64,000 nt of DNA from Pegoplata infirma (GCA_963921195.1 OY992537.1:61802400-61866399), one strand, 5' to 3'; positions 10,895-22,580 are shown, counted from the first letter of the stretch. Notes: generated by a model from the letters alone, not told the origin. Numbers and translations are program-made.

Positions 10895-11190
10895 TAAAAA
10901 TTTCTCTCATTAAGGCTGTTTTTTTGTTTAATCCCCCCTAAAAAGATTTGCCTTTGCAAAATTTCGATGAAAAATTTTCTTTGAAATTTTTTGACTTTCA
11001 AGACTTTTTCTTATTCTTTTTTTTTTTTAATAAAGTTCTTAATCCAGATCGACAGAAATTTTTTGTAAAAAATTTTTAGATTTAGTAACATTTTTTAAGA
11101 ATTTAAATTTTGTTTTCTGAATTTCAACTGGGCTTTTCAGAATTTTAATTGGTATTTCTGAACTACAATTGATATTTTCTGAATTTCAAT
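10895..11190. repeat. Dispersed repeat, copy 2 (empty site)
   Basis: It parallels 8865-9555 without the MITE. It provides the pre-insertion sequence used to define the TA target of the 9093-9523 element. Confidence 0.65.
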
Positions 11191-11298
11191 TGTTAAAGGT
11201 GACCTTTTACCTTTATAGATTTTCTCTTTGAAAATTTCTATTAAAATAATTTCAGATTTTTTGCTCTCTTCTTATTTTTTTAAATAAAAACTCTGATT

Positions 11299-11830
11299 AA
11301 TTTTTATTAAAAAATAAAAATTGTTTTATTCGACCTTTAAAATATTATATTTTGAGGATGTTTATTCTGGCTCGAGGTCATTATTTTCTTTACTAATTAA
11401 AACAATGATATTCTCATAGCATAATTTTCAAGAAAATTATTTTTTGTTTTAAATTTATTTATGTTGGTCATTTTTGCAAGACTTCATCGACACGTGTTTC
11501 GGAATTTGTCAAATTCCATTGTCAAGATTATTTAGCAAAAAATAGAAACGATTTACTACAAAGTAGCAAACGAGTCTAATGACAAATCGTTTGTGCACAA
11601 ACTAAAATATTAATACATATTCGCCTCTATTCACAATGAGAATTAGAAAGACGAAGAAATTGTACCATACTAATAAGGCAACGATTGTCAATAACCAACA
11701 AAAATATTTAAAACAATTTTAATTAGTAAAGAAAATAATGACCTCGAGCCAGAATAAACATCCTCAAAATATTATATTTTAAAGGTCGAATAAAACAATT
11801 TTTATTTTTTAATAAAAATTAATCAGAATT
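11299..11830. mobile_element. Penelope-like (PLE) fragment with long inverted ends
   Basis: The outer 110 bases are inverted repeats: GGATGTTTATTCTGGCTCGA and TCGAGCCAGAATAAACATCC. Between them, on the minus strand, is a hammerhead-like motif followed by sequence shared with 11925-13728 and 56805-56990. Penelope-like elements carry hammerhead ribozymes in their terminal repeats and often occur as inverted terminal copies. No reverse transcriptase is present, so the assignment rests on the ribozyme-like motif. Confidence 0.55.
11484..11532 (-). ncRNA. Hammerhead-ribozyme-like motif (PLE type), minus strand
   Basis: Reading the minus strand: TTGACAA, a GGAATTT/AAATTCC stem with a 3-nt loop, GAAA, CAC/GTG with no loop, then TC. 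This is the order of a type I hammerhead with the minimal stem III typical of Penelope-like elements. The first core box has U3 and A8 instead of C3 and G8. Cleavage would follow the GUC that reads as GAC at 11489-11491 on the plus strand. Confidence 0.5.
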
Positions 11831-12037
11831 TGAACATAATGGTTGGCACGCCATAGTGATATGAATAACCCTAATGTGGTTATTACATTCACAACAAAAA
11901 ACATATTGTTGTAGTCCAATGGACTATCGTATGTAAAATTGTTTTAAATATTTATGTTGGTTATTGACAATCGTTGCCTTATTAGTATGGTACAATTTCT
12001 TCGTCTTTATAATTCTCATTGTGAATAGAGGCGAATA

Positions 12038-13451
12038 TCTATATATATAAAAATGGATGTGTGTATGTATGTATGTTCCGTATGGACTAGAAAACGGCTG
12101 GACCGATCTTGATGAAATTTTCAGGAAATATTCAAAATAGCCTGGGGAGTAACACTGTGCGGTTTTTTTTTTCTGCCTGTGGGCGGAGGGGCGTGGCAAA
12201 ATCAAATTTTCACATCGGACCAATAATGGCATCTATATATAAAAAACGGATGGACCGATTTTGATGAAATTTAAACCAAAGATAGTACTATCCAAGTACT
12301 AACTATATGCCAAGTTAGAGCATAATCGGTCAAATAGGCGTAAAATGCCATGCTTATTTGCCAGTGGGCGGAGGGGTGGGCAAAATCGAATTTTTTCAAT
12401 GCACCATTAATGACATCTATATATAAAAAAACGGTTGGACCGATTTTGATGAAATTTAAACCAACGATAGTACTAACCAAGTACTAACTGTGTTCCAAAT
12501 TAGAGCGTGATCGGACAAATGGGCGTAAAATGCCATGACCCTTTGTATTGAATTGAATTTTATTTCTGCATGCTCCGCAATAACGCAAAAACTGTTGATT
12601 TTATTTTAATTAAATTTTCAGCACTGATAGTGTTAACCGAGTGCGGAACTATAGGCCATGTTATACTACGATTGGAAAAAGGGGCGTAAAATGCCACGCC
12701 CCTTTGTACTATACTGGACATTGTCTGCCTATTTCGCAATCACACAAAAACAGCTGAACCGATTCTCTTGACATTTTCACTACATACAGTGCTAACCAAG
12801 TGCATATGTAGGCCATATAAGATCGTTATTGGAAAAATGGATCAAAATTGCAACGCCCGTAGTACTATACTGACCACGATTGAACAAAGAGGCGTAAATT
12901 GACACGCCCCTTTGTTTTATACTGAACGTTATATCTGCCTGTTTTGAAATCACGCAAAAACGGATAAGCCGAATCTGTCACTACTGATGGAACTAACCGA
13001 GCGGGAACTGTAGGTCATATGTATAGTGCGATTCGGCAAAAGAGTTTAAAATATCACTCCCGTTTTTCATAAATAAAAAGTTATTTCCTCCTCTTTCGCA
13101 ATCACACAAAAACTACAAAACTGATGTCAATGAAATTTGCAGCACAGATAGTACTAATCGAGGATGCAGCATGGAACTTTAGACTATCACGATTCGATAA
13201 AAATACGTTAAATGACACGCCCCTTTGTACTATACTTAACGTTATGTCTGTCTGTTTTGAAATCACGCAAAAACGACTGAACCGATTTTGTTGAGATTTC
13301 TCTATAGATTGTGCTAACTGAGGGTGGAACCAAAGGTTACTAGCTGGACCCGGACCCGTGCTTTAATTTTGTCCGACACTATATTTAAATTAAGATGCAA
13401 TATAAAACAGTTTTTTTCTTAGGGCCAGCAACGCGGACCGGGTATAGCTAG
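12038..13451 (+). mobile_element. Non-autonomous Helitron
   Basis: It starts TCTATATATATAAAAATGG and ends GGTATAGCTAG, and is inserted between A and T without target duplication. The sister sequence near 11610-11630 (complement) reads straight through GCGAATATGTATTAAT, proving the exact ends. TC at the 5' end, CTAG at the 3' end and A/T insertion are the classic Helitron rules. Inside are about eight imperfect copies of a 140-205-bp unit with ACCGATTTTGATGAAAT and GGCGTAAAATGCCA words. It encodes no Rep/helicase. Confidence 0.88.
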
Positions 13452-13539
13452 TGTATTAATATTCTAGTTTGTGCACAAACGATTTGTCATTAGACTCGTT
13501 TGCTACTTTGTAGTAAATCGTTTCTATTTTTTGCTAAAT

Positions 13540-13592
13540 AATCTTGACAATGGAATTTGACAAATTCCGAAACACGTGTCGACTTAGTCTTG
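13540..13592 (+). ncRNA. Hammerhead-ribozyme-like motif (PLE type), plus strand
   Basis: Core box TTGACAA at 13544-13550, stem II GGAATTT/AAATTCC at 13552-13568, GAAA at 13569-13572, stem III CAC/GTG at 13573-13578, and GTC at 13578-13580. Stem I can form from TAATC upstream and GA(C)TTA downstream with one bulge. C3 and G8 of the usual core are U and A here, a change that keeps the 3-8 base pair. One extra T lies between the core and stem II. Activity is not shown. Confidence 0.55.
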
Positions 13593-13728
13593 CAAAAATG
13601 ACCAACATAAATAAATTTAAAACAAAAAATAATTTTCTTAAAAATTATGCTATGAGAATATCATGGTTTAAATTAGTAAAGAAAATAATGACCTCGAGCC
13701 AGAATAAACATCCTCAAAAACAAAAAAA

Positions 13729-14177
13729 AATTAAATTAAAACTTTCAGATCGACAGATTTTTCTTCATAAAAAATTTTTAGATTTCCCTTAAAAAAAATT
13801 ACCCTTTCCCCTTGTCTCCGCGCATGCAATTACGCCACAAATGATTTCCATCCCAGAAAATTTGAAAATCCATAAAATTTTCATACCACTCCTGTCTAAT
13901 TAAAAGTTTATAAGAACAAAATTATCATTGTTTTTCATAATGAACTACTGCCAAGTAAGCAAAAAAATCCTAACTGATGGTTGTGTTGATTGGATGGTTC
14001 ATTAATGAACTAAACAATAATCTGTCTGTCTTTCTTTCTTAACTCTGCAAATAGATTACTATGCATAATTAGTAAGAATCTTAAGGGTTTTATTTACCTA
14101 GTAAAATTATAACACAGAAAAAATTTTAAACGAATTTTTATTAAGATATTTTTTAGTAACGATTAAAAAAAATAATA
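13729..14177. other. Interval without a gene
   Basis: Nothing is recognised. It includes a slightly less AT-rich stretch at 13800-13830 with CCGCGCATGC. Confidence 0.35.
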
Positions 14178-14901
14178 CCCAGCAAAATTTTCGGTTGCAA
14201 AGAACCGATTGTGGAACAACTTTTACTTCCCTAGAACCTGTTCTAATTCTTGTGCAACACCGATTCTTTTTACAAAGGGATTGTCCCAAACGCAACAGGT
14301 GTTTGTAAGCAAAATTAGAACTTATTTTTGTTCCTCGGAATCGGTTCTAGAAGTAAAATTTGGAACAGAAATGAGAATTAAAGAAAAATTTTGAATTGGA
14401 TTAATTTATTAAACAAAGATAAAGACAATTATATAAAACATGCAATATTTACATTTTTTTAACACACATTTATCCTTTTTCGCCTCCAAAGTTGCATTTT
14501 GGGCCTTACAATAATGACATACCAGAACATGGATTTACTGCAAACAAAAATAAAAAACATAATATTATTAGTATTTGACCCGACCCAGACAATGAAAATT
14601 TAATTTACTCACCTTTGTTTCAACAATTTTCACGATTATATCCACCTATTTTAGTAGAATTTCGTTTTTTTTCTTGGTTAACAAAAATAAATTGATATTT
14701 ATTTTTTAATTTTTTTGACACATAATTTTTTTTTAATTCTTGAGAACCAAAATGTTTTGAAACTTTGATTGCAGAGAACAAGCTTCACAATAATTTTCAC
14801 TTAACTTGTTTTGAATAATTAAAGTGTAATAGTGTATGGTTACCGAAGAACCTGTTCTAGAACAGGTGTTGTCAGAATCGGTTCTGAAAAATTTTCCTGG
14901 G
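14178..14901. mobile_element. TIR element, CCCAG ends, TA target
   Basis: The left end CCCAGCAAAATTTTCGG pairs with the right end AAAAATTTTCCTGGG, each flanked by TA. Near both ends occur AACCGAT/ATCGGTT and AGAACCTGTTCTA words in inverted relation. There is no transposase. The end resembles that of the element at 31661, but the target differs. Confidence 0.65.
14849..14866. promoter_or_regulatory. Perfect 18-bp palindrome
   Basis: ACCTGTTCTAGAACAGGT is its own complement. A half site, AGAACCTGTTCTA, lies near the other end at about 14231-14243. The position near an element end suggests a transposase-binding site. The TTCTAGAA core also resembles a pair of inverted heat-shock-factor half sites. 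Neither role is shown. Confidence 0.4.
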
Positions 14902-15400
14902 TACTATTGATTATTTTTTTAATTGAATTAATTAAAAAATAAATTAAACACCATTGTGTATCAAACAAATGAGTAAAAAACTTTCTTTGCCCATATTTTT
15001 TTCTGTGTTTAGTAAGAACATCACCAGGAAAAAGTGCTTTTTTACGTGTTCAAAATAATTCTGCATAAAAATCAATTAATGACAAATTATAACAGCCACG
15101 TTAAAACAAAAATAATAATAATGTTAGTAATAAATAATGAATTTTATGAATTTCCTTTCTACAAAGGAGGAACAAAAAAAAAAAACAAAAAACACTAAAC
15201 AAACAGAAAGGATGATTAATGTCCTCATAAATGACCATAAATATTAAAATGAAGCCAATGTACAGACAGATGAAAAAGAGACACTTTTTATGAATTTAAT
15301 AAATATAAAAGGTTTTCTATGCGGAAAAAATGGAGAAAATTGAATTAAAAAAATTTCATAACCATCCACGTGTACACTGAAACAAATGAATTCCAAACAA
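14902..15400. other. AT-rich interval without a gene
   Basis: No coding region or repeat boundary is recognised. Confidence 0.35.
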
Positions 15401-16064
15401 CCCGGTGAAAAATGTTCATATATGCACATACATGTTTCATATGTGATCACATATGAAAAATATGTGATCATATATGCTCCATATGAATACATATATGAAG
15501 CAATATTTCTTGATTTTTTTTCATATATGCTGATGTATGAAAACACATATGCACACATCTGCACGTACATATGTCTGGGACTTATAAAATTTTCAAAAAA
15601 AAATTTCAAAAGCATTTGAACTGAAATTTTGAAATTAAATTTTTTACTCCAAAACGCATAAAAAAAATTCCAAAAAAAAAACTTTGAAAATTTTCAAAAA
15701 AAAATTTCAGATATGTACACATTTGCACATATATGACATGTACTTCCATATGTGTCCCGATACAAGATGTTTGAATTTTTCTCAGGACTTAGAAAATTTT
15801 TCAAAATTTATTTTCTAAAAACAGTTTTTAATGACTTTTACTACAAACACTTGGTACTTCGAAAATTAAAAAAAAAAAAAACTTAGAAAATTTTTCAAAA
15901 ATTTGTTTTCTTAAAACATTTTTTAATTATTTTTTTATTAAAAACCGAAAAAAAGTTGCCAAAAAAATTTTGTGTCTGGGACTTAAAAACCAAAAATTTT
16001 GGAACTTTGAAAATTAAAAAAAAAAAAATAAAATAAAAAACATAGAAAAAGTTTTTTTTCTGAA

Positions 16065-16267
16065 ATTTAAAAAAAATTTTAAGACTTCAAAAATAGTGAA
16101 GCATTTTTTTTCTAAAACAATTTTAATGAAATTCTTTACACCAAAATGCAAAACGGAATTAAAAAATTTAAAAAAAATTTTAAGACTTCAAAAATAGTGA
16201 AGCATTTTTTTTCTAAAACAATTTTAATGAAATTCTTTACACCAAAATGCAAAACGGAATTAAAAAA
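16065..16267. repeat. Recent tandem duplication, 2 x 101 bp
   Basis: AAGACTTCAAAAATAGTGAA begins at 16081 and again at 16182, and I see no differences between the copies over their length. It is either a fresh duplication or an assembly artefact. Confidence 0.85.
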
Positions 16268-16280
16268 ATATATGTTACAT

Positions 16281-17884
16281 CCCAGCAGAAATTTTGCTGA
16301 ACGTTCAGCAGCTTTTGGAACTTGAGTAAAGGAGCGCATCCAATTGCGCTGAATTCATGCATGATTCTCTAAGGCGATGTCCCACTTTAGAGCGCTAGTT
16401 GGATACACAGAAACAGCGCTCTTTAGATGCACTGAAATCACGTGTCTTTAGAGCGCTGATTTAAGCAGAATAAAGATGCTGTAAATTCATGTATCTTTTT
16501 AGCGCTGATTTAAGCAGATTAAAGATGCAGTGAATTCATGTATCTTTGTAGAGCTGATTTAAGCAGAATAAAGATGCTGTAAATTCATGTATCTTTTTAG
16601 CGCTGATTTTGTAATAAAATTTGTATTTTCTAAAATTAAAGTTCTAAAATTAAAATGTAAAAATGAGATAAAAAACAAAAATTTTACCAATAAATTAAAA
16701 AATATTCAAAAGAAGTTATAACAAATGTATCTTAGTTTTTCTGTTTTTTCGTGATTAGAGTTTTTGTGTAATCCAAATCGGTTTATTCATCGAAATAACA
16801 AATAAGCATTGGCTGTTTTTTGGTTGGCCTATTTATCATCATTTAAAATGTGTTAAAGGCCTCTGTTATGTCTTTCAAAACTTTTCAAATCACATGATAT
16901 TTTTCGAATCACATGAAATCGAGTTTGGTGTTTGTTTACGGGTTCATTCAAAGTCAGACAAGGAAAAACAATAAAATTTAAAATTCGTTATTGATAAAAT
17001 TCAATTTTGAATTTTTCAAAAAATTCAAGAATGAATTTTAAATATAATTCTTAAAAATTTTATTTTAAATTCTTAGAAGAAATAAAATTCAAAAAAATTT
17101 TATTTAAAATTCTTTAAAGAATTTTATTAATAAAAAAAAAGAATTTTATTTCCATAATAACAAATATATTTTGAACAAATAAATATTCAAACCAAAAGTA
17201 AAATAAAATTAAACCAAAAATAAAATTCAAAAATAAAATTCAAACCAAAAATAAAATTCTTTTTTTTTGGAGAATTTTATTTTTGGAAATAATAAAATTC
17301 AAATGTTTTTGAGAATTTTATTTAAACAAAAATTTTATTTCAAATACCTTCTGAATTTTAAATAAAATTCGAATTTGTTCCTTGTCTGTTCAAAGTTTAA
17401 ATCAAATAACTAAAATTTAAAAAAATATAACAAAAAAATTCATTCATTTTACTTTACAAAACTTTATTTATGTGAAACAAAATGAAAAAAAAAATCGGAA
17501 GTGAACATCAAAAAAATATCGGAAATTTTCATTTTCACATTTTTTATGGGATTTTTTTTGGGAACAGCGGTCAAAGATGCTATGATTGAAGCGCTCTTTG
17601 CAGCGCTGATTAATGCGCAATAATGATGCTGTCAAATCATGTGTCTTTGTCCAAAACTCATGTTTTTTTATTCAAAAAGTGTTAAAAATATTAAAAAGGA
17701 AAGCAAGTGTGAAATTTTATCAAAAAATAATTACACATTATAAGTTTTATATAAAAAATCTTAAAAAAAAATTAAAAATTTTTCCCCTTCCTTTTACTGC
17801 ATCCCTAAGAGCGCTCTTTGGATGCGCTACGGTATGCTATAAACAGATGCTGTGTCGCCAAAATCTCGATTTATTTCTGCTGAG
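16281..17884. mobile_element. Nested TIR element with GCGCT repeats
   Basis: CCCAGCAGAAAT at the left and ATTTCTGCTGAG at the right are near-complementary. AGCGCT- and GATGC-containing units occur near both ends (16390-16610, and 17585-17640 with 17805-17830). It lies within the 15401-18009 element. The target duplication is unclear. Confidence 0.6.
16442..16608. repeat. Tandem repeat, 49-bp period, about 3.4 copies
   Basis: The unit begins GTRTCTTT, continues GCGCTGATTTAAGCAGA and ends GTAAATTCAT. Starts fall at 16442, 16491, 16540 and 16589, an exact 49-bp spacing. Confidence 0.88.
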
Positions 17885-18009
17885 ATGTGATCATATGTGT
17901 CCATATATTTACATATGCCGCCAATTTTCGCATTTGCTTCATATATGTAATACATATGGACGAGCATATATGAATAATATATGAATAACATCTGACATTT
18001 TTCACCGGG

Positions 18010-18690
18010 AAGTGAAAAAAATCAATCCGGCCTTGTCAAAACATATTGATTTCTTAACAATATAAAAATATTATTGCAAAAAAAAAAGACAATAACAATT
18101 ACTACTATTATTTCTCAGAAAAAATTAATATGGACTTAAACTGAACTAAAAAAATTCCGGTAGAAAAACTTTATTTCAAAACAAAATTTTACTTAAAAAA
18201 AACTGCCCAGAGCCCCGACCTTGCGGGGACCTGTAAATTCGCTTACACTAAAAAATTAGCAACATTTTTCATGATTATGATTTTACTGCTTTTTAAAGGG
18301 GGGTTTAAAGAAAAAAAACAGCCTTCATGTGATCAATTTTTAACCAGCTTTAAAATCTTTTTTAAATCCGTTTTTTTTTATTTGAAAGATAAATTATTGT
18401 AATACATATTTATAAAATTTTATAACAAAAAATTTTGTCAACTCAAATTGCCACTCAATTGTAGAATGATTTTTTTTTATGGACAGCAAAAGCTACTCCA
18501 CCGATTTTGATGACATTTTTTTTGCTATTTTATTTGCATTTTTGGTTGTCTCTATCTCTTACACAATTAATTTTTCTGAATGCGAAACCCTCTTTCTATT
18601 CAAATAATTAATTTATAAATATTTTTTTTTAATAATTTCATCATGCTTTATATTCCGACCCGACGATATTCAATTTCAGAAAAATAATTA
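18010..18690. other. Repeat-derived interval without a gene
   Basis: 18240-18540 is a diverged inverted relative of 8600-8890 (shared AAAGATAAATTATTGTAA-like and ACCGATTTTGATGACATT words). 18100-18160 shares ATTATTTCTCAGAA and TTAATATGGACT with 42590-42630. Confidence 0.45.
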
Positions 18691-18890
18691 AAAATGTTAA
18701 ATTCGGCCTTGCCAAATGTAGTGATACCCTCCACAATTTCAAAAAGATTATTGCAAAAAACTTTTTTTAAAATGAAATTACTTTAGAAAACAAAAAATAA
18801 AAAAAAAAAATCGGCGATTTTTTTATTTTTTTTTGCAAAAAAATATGTTCGTACTTGTTTAAATACCATTTGGTATTCAATTCTGTTCAC

Positions 18891-20000
18891 TAGAGTGTCC
18901 CTTATTTTGGAAATGTTGGAAATCTTGAGACGGTACCCGCTCATTTTTTTCCTTTTGACTTAAAAATAACTCAGGAAAAATTTTACGCCCCTAGGACCAC
19001 GCCTTCCCTACGCGACGGGGCCTTAAAGAGCGGGGCCTAAAAAATCATTTTTCCATACAAACCAAAAAAATTTTTTTTTGATTTTTAATTTTTTTGTTAT
19101 TAATTATTATATTACTTGGTTTGCTTATTCACGACAAAAAATTTGATTTTGGAGGGATAAGTCTTTCAGCGCTAAAAAATTTTTCGCAAAAAAAAAATTT
19201 GGGCGGCCGGGGTCCTACAGTAAAAAATTTTTAAAAAATATTTTTTTTTAGTTTTGACCAGCAACGGTTTTAGCTGCTATGTTGCTTTAAATGATATATA
19301 TTCCAAAAAAAAAATTATTCATATCTGTGACATCTTTATCTTTTTCGAAAAAAAAAAATTTGAGCCGTAGGAATCCTACGGTAAAAAATTTTTAAAAAAT
19401 ATTTTTTTTTAGTTTTGAAAAGCAATGGTTTTAGTTTTTATGTTGTTTTTAATGATATATATTCCAAAAAAAATATTATTCATATTTGTGACATTTTTAT
19501 CGTGTATCGAAAAAAATCATCAATGCATTTTTTACCCTTTTTTAGAACACAATTAAGATGTCACAGATACAAAAAATATTTTTTTATGAATATATATCAT
19601 TTAAAGCAACATAGCAGCTAAAACCGTTGCTGGTCAAAACTAAAAAAAAATATTTTTTAAAAATTTTTTACTGTAGGACCCCGGCGGCTCAAAATTTTTT
19701 TTTGCGAAAATTTTTTTAGCGCTGAAAGACTTATCCCACCAAAATCAAATTTTTTGTTGTGAATAAGCAAACCAAGTAATATAATAAATAATAACAAAAA
19801 AATTAAAAATCAAAAAAAAAATTTTTTGGTTTGTATGGAAAAATGATTTTTTAGGCCCCGCTCTTTAAGGGCCCGTCGCGTAGGGAAGGCGTGGTCCTAG
19901 GGGCGTAAAATTTTTCCTGAGTTATTTTTAAGTCAAAAGGAAAAAAATGAGCGGGTACCGTCTCAAGATTTCCAACATTTCCAAAATAAGGGACACTCTA
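18891..20000. mobile_element. hAT-like foldback, 8-bp target duplication
   Basis: The ends TAGAGTGTCCC and GGGACACTCTA are perfect complements and the flanks are an exact 8-bp repeat, CTGTTCAC (18883-18890, 20001-20008). An 8-bp duplication with a TAGAG-type end is the hAT signature. The arms are highly similar over more than 400 bases (for example GGAACCACGCC-like words near 18990 and 19880), so the element is almost one long hairpin. No transposase is present. Confidence 0.88.
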
Positions 20001-20290
20001 CTGTTCACATATGTCAACCAGCAGTCGAATTAAAGTATTTTGTATTTTTAGGTTATGTTGAATGTACTAAATTTTTTGAGGTGTCCTTACATTTTCGTTC
20101 ATAACTTTTGAACCGCTGAACCGATATCGGTCAAATGCAATACCATATCTCTCGGGAGAACTTCCAATAAATATGTAAAGTTTCAGCCATCTCCGTGTAA
20201 TATTTTGGCCGTGATCACCATTTCCACAGACAGACGGACAGACGGACATCGCTAGAATGTCTTAGAATCGATCGGGGATCATAAATATAT

Positions 20291-21053
20291 GGGGCATTCC
20301 ATGTGAAATCGGACACTTTGAAAAAATTTTTTTTTAGATTTTCCCAATTTGTTTAAAGTTTCGTGGCAAGTACGAAATATACAAAATAACATTTTTATAA
20401 AATTTTCTTATTTGTTATTTGTATGGGAGCCTACTAAGTAAGTGGAGATAAGGCGTAGGTATGTTTTAAAAAAATGTTGTAAGGTAAAAATAAATGGGGG
20501 GGATAATGACCCCTCTCGGACGCACCATTGGACCGGTAGAAGCTGATTAAATAAAACAAATTTACAAAAAATCAAAAAATTATATGGGGACCGCCTTAAC
20601 ATTTAAAGATAGAGGTGGTGTATAGTAGGTGTGTTCAGAGAAAATGTTTGACTAAAAAAATATTGTGGGTCGGTCATACATTTTGTTTTACACAAAAAAA
20701 TTTAAAAAAAATCGAAGAGTACAAACATTTTCAAAAATGAGATTTAAATTGAAAAACTTAAAAATCGTATACTAGAACGCTTTAAAGATTTTTTTGGGAC
20801 TTTTTTTAGAAAGTACACACAAAAAAAAAAAATTTGAAATTTGGACCATTATTAAAGAAGTTATGAGTAAAAGAAGTTTGAGTAAAGGAGCAAACTACCA
20901 ATTTTTAAAAATTCGATATCTTTTGAACGGGTCATCAAAAAAATATGAAAATTTACCACGAAGGATTTTTTGAAGGGTACTAAAAACTGTAAACAAATTG
21001 GGAAAATCTAAAAACAAAATTTTTCAAAGTGTCCGATTTGACATGGAATGTCC
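20291..21053. mobile_element. CATTCCATGT foldback family, copy 1
   Basis: The ends GGGGCATTCCATGTGAAATC and GATTTGACATGGAATGTCCC are inverted and sit in a TATA tract of the mini-me. The body shares GACCCCTCTCGGACGCACC and CATTGGACCGGTAGAAGCTG with the copy at 59972. The right arm matches that copy for about 290 bases; the left arm has largely diverged. Confidence 0.8.
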
Positions 21054-21151
21054 CATATATACTTTATGGGGTCGCAGACCGATATTTCGATGAGTTACAA
21101 ACGGAATGACAAACTTATATATACCCTCTATCACTAAGTGGAGGGTATAAA

Positions 21152-21598
21152 AAATTCGCCCTCACATTTCGCTGCCATCCTAAAGTACACCCATATTTCA
21201 TCAAACCATTATCATTGTTTATTGTTTCAGACAAACCTACGAAATTCTCATTTTTTTGAGTGTACCAGTATATTTTTTGAGTGTAACAGTATATACATAT
21301 AACCCAGTTTTTTTTATCCCTTTTTATTCATTGTTATGATGTAATTGAAATGAAATGAATTTCAATTTAATTAAAATAAAAATTGTATGGAAATTTTTAA
21401 TGCACGCAACAAAGTGTTTGGCACAAAAAAAATAAATGTTAAATTGTGTAATTGTCTATAAAAAAATTACATTATGGATATTGATATTTTGTTTCATGTA
21501 TATCATGCAAATTGAATTATGTTGTTAATGAACTTTATTGGTAATGTTGTTTAAAACATTTTTTGAAAATGGAATGTAATTGAAACACACAATTTGTA
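21152..21598. other. AT-rich interval without a gene
   Basis: No gene or repeat is recognised, apart from short GAAATGAAATGAATTTCAAT-type simple sequence near 21350. Confidence 0.35.
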
Positions 21599-22129
21599 CA
21601 CACAAAAAAAAATCTTTGTCAAATTACTAGGAAAAGTCCCGTAATCCCATTTTACCAATATTTGACAGTTTTCCTTGTTTTTAACAAATTGAAATTTACA
21701 TTTTGTTTTTTAATTTTAAATTTTTTTGTAATTTTACAAATTTCCAAGATAATTTTACAAAAAAAAAATTAGTAAATTCACGAGAATTCCTTGTAATTTT
21801 AATTGCGGCAAAAAACTGTAAATTTACAATTTTATTGGTAAAAAGCTTGTAAAGTTTCAAAATTATTGGTAAAAAGCTTGTAAAATTACTAGGAATTCTT
21901 GTAAAATAGGAGGTAGCAAAAAATCTAGTAAAATAACGAAACCTCTTTGTAAATATTATCGTGTCAAAACATTTGTAAATTTACAATTTTGTTGGTAAAA
22001 ACCTTGTAAAATTACAAAATTATTGGTAAAAATCTTGTAAAATTACTAGGAAATTTTGTCAAATAGGAGGTAGCAAACAAAAAAAAATACAAGTTTTTCT
22101 TGTAATTTTACAAGTTTTTTTTTTAAGTG
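21599..22129 (+). mobile_element. TA-inserting MITE, CTTGTCAA family
   Basis: CACACAAAAAAAAAT at the left and an AAGTG right end are each flanked by TA. The body has two imperfect internal copies of a unit with TTTACAATTTTRTTGGTAAA, TTGTAAAATTACTAGGAA and CAAATAGGAGGTAGCAAA, about 120 bases apart. No protein is encoded. Confidence 0.75.
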
Positions 22130-22580
22130 TATGTTATAAAAAGAAAACATTTAAACTTATTAAATGTTGTATTTTTTCAATCATTATTTACAATCACTTT
22201 TAAATTACCTAAATCCACAACTGCTCACGTTAAATTTTTCTTTTTGAAATTTTCTGAATTGTTTTTTTTTTTTTATTTTTTCTTTAATTTTCTAGTATTT
22301 TGTGATTTTTCTTTTTTCAGTTTTTTTCCGCTCTCTTTTTTATTCAGTTTTTGTTTTTTTTTATAAAATTTACTTAATTTTAAAAGTTTTCCTGTTTTTT
22401 TTTTGTTTTTTTTATAGTTTTACTGATTTTACATAACTTTTCTTTTGTAATTGGAATTTTTAATGTGAGAGATATCATTAAGTCGAATCCACCCATTACA
22501 TCGAAAAAATATCTTAAATTTTTTTTAAATTAAAATTTAAATGTAACTTCAATAAAACATTTTAATTGATTCAATTAATC
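22130..22580. other. T-rich interval without a gene
   Basis: Simple T-rich sequence, especially 22240-22440. The frame here is Phe-rich low complexity and is not a gene. Confidence 0.4.

Larger units (their letters stand above)
11925..13728 (+). mobile_element. Penelope-like fragment, split by a Helitron
   Basis: The two flanks of the Helitron (11925-12037 and 13452-13728) join into the inverted counterpart of 11390-11715, ending in CTCGAGCCAGAATAAACATC. The two copies face each other across about 100 bases. No reverse transcriptase frame is visible. Confidence 0.6.
15401..18009. mobile_element. TIR element, CCCGGTGAAAAATGT ends
   Basis: The 15-bp ends are perfect complements. Inside both, CATATG/ATATGTG words form many small palindromes (15420-15590 and 17890-17990) and pair in inverted orientation. 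The middle is filled by a separate element (16281-17884) and simple sequence. The target duplication is unclear (AA at most). It has no coding capacity. Confidence 0.7.
18692..21151 (+). mobile_element. mini-me/DINE-1-like element, subfamily I, with two insertions
   Basis: In order: TTAAATTCGGCCTTGCC (5' hairpin block), GATACCCTCCACAAT, the interrupted body, TTAGGTTATGTTGAATGTAC, AACTTTTGAACCGCTGAACC, the GACAGACGGACAGACGGAC tract at 20227-20247, a GATCGATC block, GACCGATATTTCGATGAG, and the 3' hairpin ATACCCTCTATCACTAAGTG at 21120-21151. Insertions occupy 18891-20000 and 20291-21053. Confidence 0.85.
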
